Assembly (NCBI GenBank): GCA_012841175.1 | Contig: DUVG01000127.1 | Coordinates: forward strand, 1-5,767 | Reading direction: 5' to 3' | DNA length: 5,767 nucleotides | Origin: Clostridium sp. | Lineage (GTDB): Bacteria > Bacillota > Clostridia > Acetivibrionales > Acetivibrionaceae | Part shown: in pieces, positions 1 through 5,451 of the stretch | Numbering within the stretch: the stretch's first letter is position 1 | How the letters are laid out: the number at the start of each line of letters is the position of its first letter | Notes under the pieces: model-generated | The model's database searches: none | What the model saw: the letters and a program-made list of their open reading frames with translations, nothing else | What the model was told of the DNA's origin: nothing | Made by a program: the position numbers and the translations under genes

Positions 1-577
1 GGTCTGCAATAGCTCTTGTAATTGCCTGTCTTATCCACCATGTTGCATATGTGCTAAACTTATATCCCTTTCTATAGTCAAATTTCTCAACGGCTTTTAT
101 AAGTCCTAAATTTCCTTCCTGTATCAAATCCAAAAATAGCATACCTCTACCTACATATCTTTTAGCTATACTTACAACAAGCCTTAAATTTGCTTCAGCA
201 AGCTTTCTTTTTGCTTCAGCCTCTCCTTCTTCCATTCTTTTGGCTAGTTCAATTTCTTCTTCAGCACTCAAAAGAGGCACTTTTCCTATTTCCTTTAAAT
301 ACATCCTAACAGGATCATCTATACTTACGCCTTCTGGCACAGTAATTTCAAGTTCCTCTTCTGTTAATTGAATGTCTTCAAGTTCCTCCTCAATATCACC
401 CACAACATCTATGCCCAAGTTTTCTAATGTTTCATAAATCTTTTCTATATGCTCAGACCCCATTTCTGTTTCCTCAAAAGCATCCATTATTTCCTTGTAA
501 GTCAGCATTCCTTTTTGTTTACCTTTTTCAATCAACTCAAACAAAATTGTTTTTTTAACATCATTATTGGGTTTCAC
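1..577 (-). CDS. rpoD: RNA polymerase major (housekeeping) sigma factor RpoD/SigA, N-terminal part, cut by the window edge
   Basis: This is the primary sigma-70 factor, which binds core RNA polymerase and directs it to -35/-10 promoters. The first 192 codons are present; regions 3 and 4 lie beyond base 1. I translated it by hand from a GTG at 577-575, chosen because a GGAGG lies 8 bases upstream and the protein then begins KPNNDVKKTILFELIEKGK, a normal region 1.1 start. An acidic stretch at about residues 61-77 is followed by region 1.2 (DDPVRMYLKEIGKVPLLS, about 88-104). Region 2 runs from about 126 and contains NLRLVVSIAKRYVGRG, DLIQEGNLGLIKAVEKFDYR (150-169) and the -10 recognition/melting segment KFSTYATWWIRQAITRAIAD (173-192). 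These motifs are near-invariant in primary sigma factors, so the assignment is secure. It follows dnaG by 31 bases and is probably co-transcribed with it, the usual Firmicutes arrangement. No frameshift or internal stop is seen. Confidence 0.97.
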   Translation of the reverse strand, partial: MKPNNDVKKTILFELIEKGKQKGMLTYKEIMDAFEETEMGSEHIEKIYETLENLGIDVVGDIEEELEDIQLTEEELEITVPEGVSIDDPVRMYLKEIGKVPLLSAEEEIELAKRMEEGEAEAKRKLAEANLRLVVSIAKRYVGRGMLFLDLIQEGNLGLIKAVEKFDYRKGYKFSTYATWWIRQAITRAIAD

Positions 578-583
578 TTACTG

Positions 584-590
584 CCCCTCC
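584..590 (-). promoter_or_regulatory. Ribosome binding site of rpoD
   Basis: On the minus strand this reads GGAGGGG. Its GGAGG core ends 8 bases before the GTG at 577, an ideal spacing, and it fixes the non-ATG start of rpoD. It lies inside the 31-base gap after the dnaG stop codon. Confidence 0.85.
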
Positions 591-608
591 GTTCATTAAA
601 ATGTACCT

Positions 609-2399
609 CTATATACTCTTCTTTTTGTATAATATTTGTTGTAGTTCCAGCTTCATGCTTTTCATTTGCTCAGCTGTTTTATTCTTTGAATTAGATATTA
701 CATTCAAAATTTCTCTTTCTCTTTTTATCAATTGGAATAATTCCATTTTTTTAATTATATCCAATATTGCCTTTTTATTATCCTCAAAATTGCATTCCTC
801 CTGTAATAATCTAGTAAATATATTTGAATTTTTATTATCAGCTAAATTTATAAGTTCTGCTGGTACCAATCCTTTTTTGCTGTCAAGTCTCTCAAAGATA
901 GTCTTTGCAATTCTTCTATTATCTTCATTTTCAAAACTTTCTAGTGAAAGTTTATCTTTAACAAAACTATACAAAGAGTTGTCAATGCTAATAAGTGATA
1001 GCAAAATTCTTTCATGGGTTACAGCTCTTTGGTATTCATCTTTGTCTCTGTCTCTTTTTAATCTGGTTTTACTATCAATGTTGGTAACAACTGATTTAAA
1101 ACCTTTTTTGGGTTTTATTCTTTTTAAAACCTCTGCAAATATTGATTCTTGACTAATCTCATATTCCTTTGCTATTTTTTTAATGTACATTTCTCTTTCC
1201 ATATCATTGTCCATTTTAGAAAGTACATCTGCAGTTTTATTTAAAAAAAGAATTTTCCCCTCTGTATTATTTGTATCAATTTCACTTTTTAAAGCTTTTA
1301 TTTTATATTCAACCAGCGAAAATGATTTTTTTATCAAATTATTAAAGGCTTCTGCTCCATTTTTTTTAATAAACTCATCAGGATCCTTTCCATCTGGCAT
1401 TTCCAATACCTTCACATTGCATCCTATACTATCTAGCAGTTCAAGTCCTCTTATGGTAGCTGCTTTGCCTGCTGTATCTGCATCAAATGAAATAATTATT
1501 TCTTCTGTGTATTTTTTAAGTAGTCTTCCCTGACTTTGAGTTAATGCAGTGCCAAGGGATGCAACTGTATTTATTATACCAAACTGAAAAAGAGATATTA
1601 CGTCCATATAGCCTTCAACTACTATTATTCTTTTATGGGATGAATCCTTAGCAAAATTAAGTCCATATAAATGTTTTCTCTTATTATAAACTATTGTTTC
1701 TGGAGAATTCATATATTTAGGCTCTGAATTATCTAAAACTCTCCCACCAAATCCCAACACATTTCCTCTTAAATCGAAAATAGGAAATATAATTCTTCCC
1801 CTAAATCTATCATAATAGCCACCATTTTTATTCTTTAAAACCAGTCCACTTTCTAAAAGAATATCGTCATCATATCCTTTGGCTTTTAAATGCTTATATA
1901 ATGCATCCCAATCTTTTAAAGAGTATCCTATTCCAAATTTTCTAACTGTATTTCTTTTTATTCCTCTTGATACTAAGTATTCTTTTGCATTATTGTTTTT
2001 TTCATCCTCAATCCTATCATAAAAAAATCTTGCTGCTTCTATATTAATACTTAAAATATGCTTTTTCTTTTTTGCAATTTCTTTCTGTTCACCATCTTTA
2101 CCTTCTGGCAGTAGTATTCCTGCTTTATCTGCTAAAAGTTTTATTGTTTCAACATAATCAAGATTTTCAACTCCCATTACAAATTGAATAACACTCCCCC
2201 CATTTCCACAACCGAAACAGTAGTAGAGTTGCTTTATAGGGTCAACGTAAAATGATGGAGTTTTTTCATTATGAAAGGGACAAAGTCCAAAATATCCCTT
2301 TCCCTTTCTTTTTAGTTGAACATACTCACTAACAACATTTATAATGTCGTTTCTGATTCTTATTTCTTCAATTAATTCATCTGGATAAAATCTCTCCAT
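609..2399 (-). CDS. dnaG: DNA primase DnaG
   Basis: DnaG makes RNA primers for Okazaki fragments at the replication fork, working with the replicative helicase. With the start at 2399 the protein is 596 residues, a usual primase length. The N-terminal CHC2 zinc-binding domain has C40, H43, C61 and C64 (CPFH...CFGC), the same positions as in the Bacillus/Geobacillus enzyme, which is the main reason for choosing this ATG. The catalytic core follows: YDRFRGRIIFPIFD at about 196-209 and EPKYMNSPET at about 226-235. The Toprim domain has the catalytic EGYMD (E262), DAD (D306, D308) and DGKDPDE (336-342). The C-terminal part, from about 450, is the charged helical helicase-interaction domain. The frame stays open upstream to an ATG at 2516, giving 39 extra residues, but that extension resembles no primase N-terminus. 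Ribosome-site spacing is poor for both starts, so the start is less certain than the identity. It sits between the dgt-like gene and rpoD. Confidence 0.95.
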   Translation of the reverse strand: MERFYPDELIEEIRIRNDIINVVSEYVQLKRKGKGYFGLCPFHNEKTPSFYVDPIKQLYYCFGCGNGGSVIQFVMGVENLDYVETIKLLADKAGILLPEGKDGEQKEIAKKKKHILSINIEAARFFYDRIEDEKNNNAKEYLVSRGIKRNTVRKFGIGYSLKDWDALYKHLKAKGYDDDILLESGLVLKNKNGGYYDRFRGRIIFPIFDLRGNVLGFGGRVLDNSEPKYMNSPETIVYNKRKHLYGLNFAKDSSHKRIIVVEGYMDVISLFQFGIINTVASLGTALTQSQGRLLKKYTEEIIISFDADTAGKAATIRGLELLDSIGCNVKVLEMPDGKDPDEFIKKNGAEAFNNLIKKSFSLVEYKIKALKSEIDTNNTEGKILFLNKTADVLSKMDNDMEREMYIKKIAKEYEISQESIFAEVLKRIKPKKGFKSVVTNIDSKTRLKRDRDKDEYQRAVTHERILLSLISIDNSLYSFVKDKLSLESFENEDNRRIAKTIFERLDSKKGLVPAELINLADNKNSNIFTRLLQEECNFEDNKKAILDIIKKMELFQLIKREREILNVISNSKNKTAEQMKSMKLELQQILYKKKSI

Positions 2400-2684
2400 T
2401 TTATTTTTTTTAAACACAACTCCTTTGTAATCAATTTTAAAATTGATATTTTTAGCAACATTAAGTATTTCTTCGACGTATTTTTCAATAATCCTTCTTT
2501 TATTCGCCAAAATCATTTAATTTGTTTTATCACCTTACGGAATTTATAACTTAAATATAGTTCTACATAAAAATCAAATTTCCTTCTAAAATAAAACAAT
2601 TATTTTTCTGTATAAAATCACAAAAGTATTCTTTCACATTTCTTGCCAATTTATACATTTAGAAAATCCTTTGTCACGTTTTTA
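2400..2684. other. 285-base gap between the dgt-like gene and dnaG
   Basis: This is much longer than the other gaps in the operon (24 and 31 bases). The dnaG frame stays open over its last 117 bases (to 2516). I saw no convincing terminator hairpin with a T-run after the dgt-like stop codon, so read-through into dnaG is plausible. The best minus-strand promoter candidate has TATAAA at 2548-2543 and a weak TTTATG at 2571-2566, 17 bases apart; the -35 match is only 3 of 6. A separate dnaG-rpoD promoter here is possible but not shown. No RNA gene or repeat was recognised. Confidence 0.4.
2420..2426 (-). promoter_or_regulatory. Shine-Dalgarno-like AAAGGAG upstream of dnaG, unusually spaced
   Basis: The minus strand reads AAAGGAG, the best ribosome-binding match near the family-consistent dnaG ATG. 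It is 20 bases from that ATG (2399) but only 2 bases from an in-frame GTG (2417), so neither spacing is optimal. The intervening sequence is A-rich with a run of eight A. A third option is AAGGTGAT at 2529-2536, 12 bases before the ATG at 2516. Confidence 0.45.
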
Positions 2685-3677
2685 TTAATGCCATGACTCT
2701 GGTATAAAAATTTCATGAAATTTTTTCACTGCGTATCTATCTGTCATTCCTGCTATATAGTCACACACTACCCTATCAATAGAAGAGTCTTCAAGTTTTC
2801 TTTCAACTTCTTTTGGTAAATATTCAGGCTTATTTTTTAAGTAGCTATAAAGCTCTTTTATTATATTTTTTGCTTTAACTTCTTCTTTTGCTTTTGAACC
2901 TATATAAACATTTTTAAACATAAACTCTCTCATTTGATTTGTTGCTTCTTGAAATTCCCTATCCATTTTTATAATATTTGAATTTTTACTCTCTTTAATT
3001 ATATTTATAATCATATTGTTTATTCTTTTACTGGAAGTCTTCCCTAATACCTTTACACACTCTTTAGGGAGAGAGTCCTCACTAATTATTTCCCCTCTAA
3101 TTGCATCATCTATATCGTGATTAATATAGGCAATTCTATCAGCATATCTTATTATCTGCCCCTCTAAAGTCTCTGGTATGGTATCGCCAGTATGATTTTT
3201 TATACCATCTCTTACTTCCCATGTGAGATTTAAGCCATTCACTCCTTCTATAACTTCCACCACTCTAAGACTTTGTTCATTGTGCTTAAAACCAAAGGGA
3301 CAAATATCATTTAAAACCTTCTCTCCTGCGTGGCCAAATGGTGTATGTCCTAAATCATGGCCTAATGCAATTGCTTCTGTAAGGTCTTCATTTAACTTAA
3401 GACTTCTTGCTATAGTTCTGGCAATTTGTGAAACCTCCAATGTATGGGTAAGTCTTGTTCTATAATGATCCCCTTCTGGAGAAATAAAAACCTGTGTTTT
3501 GTGTTTTAGTCTTCTAAATGCTTTAGAATATATAATCCTATCCTTATCCCTTTGAAAACAAGTTCTCACTTGGCATTGAGGCTCTGAAAACATCCTCCCT
3601 TTAGATTGAGAGCTATAAGAGGCATAAGGTGAAAGTATTTTTTCTTCCGTTAACTCATATTCTTGTCGAATTAACAT
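2685..3677 (-). CDS. dgt: dGTPase-like HD-domain nucleotide triphosphohydrolase
   Basis: This belongs to the deoxyguanosine triphosphate triphosphohydrolase-like branch of the HD superfamily, whose characterised members cleave dNTPs to the deoxynucleoside plus tripolyphosphate. At 330 residues it has the length of the shorter dGTPase-like type found in Gram-positive bacteria, so its substrate may be dNTPs in general rather than dGTP alone. Visible motifs (start at 3677 as residue 1) are RDKDRIIYSKAFRRLKHKTQ at about 43-62, the metal-ligand H78 in RLTHTLEVSQIAR, the HD pair H107/D108 in GHDLGHTPFGHAGE with H111 and H116, and YADRIAYINHDIDDA with D180. All expected metal and catalytic positions appear intact. 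A GTG three codons upstream (3686) is rejected because its first base is the last base of the AAGGAG ribosome site. The gene starts 24 bases after the HD-GYP stop, so the two are probably co-transcribed. The dgt-like/dnaG/rpoD order is common in clostridia. Confidence 0.93.
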   Translation of the reverse strand: MLIRQEYELTEEKILSPYASYSSQSKGRMFSEPQCQVRTCFQRDKDRIIYSKAFRRLKHKTQVFISPEGDHYRTRLTHTLEVSQIARTIARSLKLNEDLTEAIALGHDLGHTPFGHAGEKVLNDICPFGFKHNEQSLRVVEVIEGVNGLNLTWEVRDGIKNHTGDTIPETLEGQIIRYADRIAYINHDIDDAIRGEIISEDSLPKECVKVLGKTSSKRINNMIINIIKESKNSNIIKMDREFQEATNQMREFMFKNVYIGSKAKEEVKAKNIIKELYSYLKNKPEYLPKEVERKLEDSSIDRVVCDYIAGMTDRYAVKKFHEIFIPESWH

Positions 3678-3685
3678 ATTTGTCA

Positions 3686-3691
3686 CTCCTT
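3686..3691 (-). promoter_or_regulatory. Ribosome binding site of the dgt-like gene
   Basis: AAGGAG on the minus strand ends 8 bases before the ATG at 3677 and overlaps the upstream in-frame GTG (3686-3684). It therefore selects the ATG as the true start. Confidence 0.85.
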
Positions 3692-3701
3692 AAAATAAAG
3701 G

Positions 3702-4739
3702 TCATATTAAATACTTTATTTTTATATTTTTTTCAACCGTTAAGTCCAAATACTTTTCATCAACTTTTATAATTGGCTTTGATACATGTCTAGGATTAAT
3801 GTGTATAATTTCACCTACTCTACCGTCATTTAGCATTACTAAATCCCCTATATAATAAGAAGCTATATTATTTAAAAAAGTTAGCACAACTTCTACACTT
3901 AATTGCCCTAAAGTCTTTTCTTCCATTAGTTCAAACACTTCAAAAGGGCTTTCTCTTTCTTTATAAATTCTCTCAGATGTCATAGCATCATAAATATCAG
4001 CAACAGCTATTATTTTTGCAAAATCATGAATACGATTAGATTTTGCTCCTATAGGATAACCACTTCCATCTTCTCTCTCATGGTGCATTAATACAGCCAG
4101 ACAAATATCCATGCTAATATTCCCTTTTTCCTCAAGCATCCTATAACCATATTCTGAGTGTTTTTTCATTTCCTCATACTCTGCATCTGTCAATTTCCCT
4201 GGCTTATTAAGTATTTCAAGAGGGACTTTTATCTTTCCAATATCGTGGAGCAGTGCTGCCTCAACAAGCATATTAAGTTTTTTATCTTCATAATTTAACC
4301 ACTTACCTATTAGCATTGACAACATTGCTACATTCATGCTGTGGGTATATAAATATTCATCAGAACTTTTTATTTGATTCATACTCCTAATTAAATCCAT
4401 TTTTTCCCCTGCCATATTAATAACAGAATCAACAACTTTCTCCACCTTTTCTGTTTTTACATCTTTATCTATTATAAGTTCTGATATAATTTCTTTTACT
4501 TCATAAATACCCTCGTTATAATTTTTTTGAAAAACTTCTTTTATTTTGGTTGCAGACCTTTTGGTCTTTTCTTCAAAAATTTTAACTTTTAAAAGATTTT
4601 GGTTTTGGAGTTTTTTGATTAAATGTTCATCTAATACTGTATTTTCCATTATAATTACAGAGCCATAATCATTTAATATGGTTTCAGCTAATATCATATT
4701 AGGTACTAAATCTTGTGGACTAACTTCTTTTTTTATCAT
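3702..4739 (-). CDS. HD-GYP domain phosphodiesterase, probably hydrolysing cyclic di-GMP
   Basis: A 345-residue soluble protein with no membrane segment or signal peptide visible. Residues 1-60 form a small N-terminal domain (VSPQDLVPNMILAETILND...) common in stand-alone HD-GYP proteins, followed by a charged helical linker to about 120. The HD-GYP domain spans about 125-290: H133 (YTHSMNVAML), the HDIGK motif at 165-169, H194, HHE at 219-221 followed by DGSGYP at 224-229 (GYP at 227-229), and D248 in ADIYDAMTSERIYK. These are the metal-binding and signature residues of active HD-GYP enzymes, which linearise cyclic di-GMP. The last 50 residues are a beta-rich tail (IGDLVMLNDGRVGEII...). There is no receiver or PAS domain, so the input signal is unknown. 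It heads the run dgt-like/dnaG/rpoD and has an AGGTGAT ribosome site 3 bases before the ATG. Activity on cyclic di-GMP is inferred from the family; other cyclic dinucleotides are possible. Confidence 0.9.
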   Translation of the reverse strand: MIKKEVSPQDLVPNMILAETILNDYGSVIIMENTVLDEHLIKKLQNQNLLKVKIFEEKTKRSATKIKEVFQKNYNEGIYEVKEIISELIIDKDVKTEKVEKVVDSVINMAGEKMDLIRSMNQIKSSDEYLYTHSMNVAMLSMLIGKWLNYEDKKLNMLVEAALLHDIGKIKVPLEILNKPGKLTDAEYEEMKKHSEYGYRMLEEKGNISMDICLAVLMHHEREDGSGYPIGAKSNRIHDFAKIIAVADIYDAMTSERIYKERESPFEVFELMEEKTLGQLSVEVVLTFLNNIASYYIGDLVMLNDGRVGEIIHINPRHVSKPIIKVDEKYLDLTVEKNIKIKYLI

Positions 4740-4742
4740 ATT

Positions 4743-4749
4743 ATCACCT
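4743..4749 (-). promoter_or_regulatory. Ribosome binding site of the HD-GYP gene
   Basis: AGGTGAT on the minus strand pairs with the 5' side of the anti-Shine-Dalgarno (AAGGAGGTGATC register), 3 bases before the ATG at 4739. In that register the spacing is normal. It supports the start at 4739. Confidence 0.7.
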
Positions 4750-4865
4750 ATTTTTTTGTATTTTTATTAAATTTAAAATAAAAACAATTGCTAGGTTATT
4801 ATCTAAAAATCAGTCGTTTATCACTGTCCCCTTACTGTTACAAGTTAAAATAAGTGCTTAATAAA

Positions 4866-4876
4866 ATTATATCATA
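4866..4876 (-). promoter_or_regulatory. Extended -10 promoter for the HD-GYP/dgt/dnaG/rpoD operon
   Basis: The minus strand reads TATGATATAAT, a perfect TRTGN extended element with a perfect TATAAT (4871-4866). The -35 is poor: AATACA with an 18-base spacer is the best found. Extended -10 promoters often tolerate this. The expected transcript start is near 4859, giving a leader of about 120 bases before the HD-GYP ATG. The near-palindrome TAAGCACTTA (4860-4851) lies at the predicted start and could be an operator. Confidence 0.65.
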
Positions 4877-4928
4877 TTTTAAAGAAAAATGTATTTTTTA
4901 GATTAATAATGTCTACATAATATTCCAC

Positions 4929-4957
4929 AAAAAACTCTAGCGCATCTCCCTAAAGCT
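4929..4957 (-). terminator. Candidate minus-strand Rho-independent terminator
   Basis: On the minus strand, AGCTTTAG (4957-4950) pairs with CTAGAGTT (4940-4933) over 8 positions, two of them G-U, with a 9-base loop. A T6 run at 4934-4929 follows and partly overlaps the stem. The wobble pairs become mismatches on the plus strand, which favours a minus-strand RNA. It lies just upstream of the HD-GYP operon promoter and would block read-through from panD. The stem is short and AT-rich, so confidence is limited. Confidence 0.4.
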
Positions 4958-4968
4958 AACTTTTTACA

Positions 4969-4997
4969 TTGATACCCGTTATGCTTTATGTTAACAT
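4969..4997 (+). promoter_or_regulatory. Plus-strand promoter 1 (TTGATA-17-TAACAT with extended -10)
   Basis: TTGATA at 4969-4974 and TAACAT at 4992-4997 are separated by 17 bases. TATG at 4987-4990 gives a TRTGN extended -10. The predicted transcript start is near 5004, upstream of the hairpin at 5034. The perfect 10-bp palindrome ATGTTAACAT (4988-4997) covers its -10. Confidence 0.45.
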
Positions 4998-5018
4998 GTA
5001 TACAAGTAATTTTATAAT
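4991..5018 (+). promoter_or_regulatory. Plus-strand promoter 2 (TTAACA-16-TATAAT)
   Basis: TTAACA at 4991-4996 (5 of 6 to consensus) and TATAAT at 5013-5018 (6 of 6) are separated by 16 bases, making this the strongest plus-strand sigma-A-type match in the window. The predicted start is near 5025, only about 9 bases before the hairpin at 5034. Its -35 overlaps the -10 of promoter 1, and its spacer contains the palindrome TGTATACA (4997-5004). It probably drives the short hairpin RNA and/or the small gene at 5165. Confidence 0.6.
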
Positions 5019-5024
5019 AATTAT

Positions 5025-5089
5025 ATTCAAAGTGCTAAGGTTATTTGATTAAAACTATATACTTCATTTTATAGAACCTCGGCTTTTTT
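5025..5089 (+). ncRNA. Possible short structured RNA or attenuated leader
   Basis: Promoter 2 would start transcription near 5025 and the T6 after the hairpin would end it near 5089, defining an RNA of about 65 nt with a two-part stem. It fits no riboswitch or small-RNA family I can recognise. It may be an independent small RNA, or a leader whose termination controls the membrane-protein gene at 5165. No clear antiterminator pairing partner was found. The existence of the RNA is an inference from the promoter and terminator. Confidence 0.3.
5034..5089 (+). terminator. Hairpin with T6: terminator or attenuator
   Basis: GCTAAGGTT (5034-5042) pairs with AACCTCGGC (5075-5083) over 9 positions, with one G-U and one A-C mismatch. 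Six T follow directly (5084-5089). An inner stem CTATA (5055-5059)/TATAG (5070-5074) stacks on the right arm. The form is that of a Rho-independent terminator reading rightward. With no plus-strand gene ending upstream, it should stop transcripts from the promoters at 4969-5018. Confidence 0.6.
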
Positions 5090-5148
5090 AAGATAATTCT
5101 AAACACCATATTTAACTTAATTAAAGTAATGTACAGAACTAACTTAAG

Positions 5149-5154
5149 AAAGGA
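5149..5154 (+). promoter_or_regulatory. Ribosome binding site of the small membrane-protein gene
   Basis: AAAGGA ends 10 bases before the ATG at 5165. The in-frame ATG at 5129 has no comparable site upstream, so this decides the start. Confidence 0.65.
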
Positions 5155-5164
5155 ATTTGTAAAA

Positions 5165-5431
5165 ATGTATACAAAGAAGAATATAAAAAAAATAGTACAA
5201 GAATTTGATAAAATCAACAAATACTCAAAAGCAATTATTAAACATGGAACTCAAATATCATTAGGCTTACTTTTAGTAGGTACCATCATATTAATTTCTA
5301 ATAACAGATTATTTCCATATGATAGTTATTTAAGATTTATAGGTATTGAAATATCTAAAAACAGTTTTGTTATTCTTGCACAGGCAGTAATAGGCGGACT
5401 TTTGTTAGATTATATTAATAGAAGAAGATAG
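5165..5431 (+). CDS. Small membrane protein of unknown function, two predicted transmembrane helices
   Basis: An 88-residue protein I do not recognise. The N-terminal 28 residues are basic and amphipathic (MYTKKNIKKIVQEFDKINKY). They are followed by a hydrophobic helix at about 30-46 (ISLGLLLVGTIILIS), a loop of about 20 residues with RLFPYDSYLRF, and a second helix at about 66-84 (SFVILAQAVIGGLLLDYI). It ends in RRR. The positive-inside rule suggests both ends in the cytoplasm and the loop outside. No signal-peptidase site, cysteine or catalytic motif is seen. The start at 5165 is preferred over the ATG at 5129 because of the AAAGGA site. It is the only plus-strand gene in the window, convergent with panD (10 bases between stop codons). 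Its last codons form one arm of the shared hairpin. Codon use is AT-rich like the neighbours. It is probably real, given its ribosome site, promoters and coherent membrane topology. Confidence 0.7.
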   Translation: MYTKKNIKKIVQEFDKINKYSKAIIKHGTQISLGLLLVGTIILISNNRLFPYDSYLRFIGIEISKNSFVILAQAVIGGLLLDYINRRR

Positions 5432-5451
5432 AACTAAAATTCTATCTTCTT
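5422..5451. terminator. Hairpin shared by convergent genes: possible bidirectional terminator
   Basis: AAGAAGATAGAA (5422-5433) and TTCTATCTTCTT (5440-5451) form a perfect 12-bp stem with a 6-base loop (CTAAAA). It covers the last codons and stop of the small membrane-protein gene (stop 5429-5431) and the stop of panD (5444-5442) with its last codons. Only 3 of 12 pairs are G-C. The plus-strand side is followed by T-rich but interrupted sequence (TCTCCATGTTTTTCC), and the minus-strand side by TTATTAATATAAT. It could act in both directions but is weak by sequence. Confidence 0.55.

Larger units (their letters stand above)
4740..5164. other. 425-base divergent regulatory interval
   Basis: No gene is supported here. 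From left to right it holds the roughly 120-base leader of the HD-GYP operon, including a CAGT/ACTG-rich element at 4811-4839; the operon's extended -10 promoter (4866-4876, minus); a minus-strand hairpin with a T-run (4929-4957); two overlapping plus-strand promoters (4969-5018); a plus-strand hairpin with T6 (5034-5089); and the ribosome site of the small membrane-protein gene. No tRNA or known riboswitch class was recognised in either leader. Confidence 0.6.

Noticed and set aside
449..694. 81-codon open frame on the plus strand
   Set aside because: Antisense to the start of rpoD and end of dnaG; Phe/Ser-rich with no recognisable domain.
601..1152. 183-codon open frame on the plus strand
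   Set aside because: It lies antisense to dnaG and reads as a low-complexity Ser/Leu/Phe-rich translation, the usual shadow of an AT-rich gene; no ribosome site or family features.
1183..1533. 116-codon open frame on the plus strand
   Set aside because: Antisense to the dnaG Toprim and C-terminal coding region; low-complexity composition and no start signals.
2590..2684. Sigma-H type promoter before dnaG (AGGATTT with GAAT)
   Set aside because: Both half-elements occur on the minus strand but are 32 bases apart, against about 14 for real sigma-H promoters.
3223..3465. 80-codon open frame on the plus strand
   Set aside because: Antisense to the conserved HD motif region of the dgt-like gene; explained by that gene's codon constraints.
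5129..5164. Twelve-residue N-terminal extension of the small membrane protein
   Set aside because: No good ribosome site precedes the ATG at 5129, whereas AAAGGA inside this stretch serves the ATG at 5165.
4740..5164. tRNA, T-box or known riboswitch in the divergent interval
   Set aside because: No cloverleaf, T-loop GGTTCRA context, T-box core or cyclic di-GMP aptamer pattern could be found by eye.
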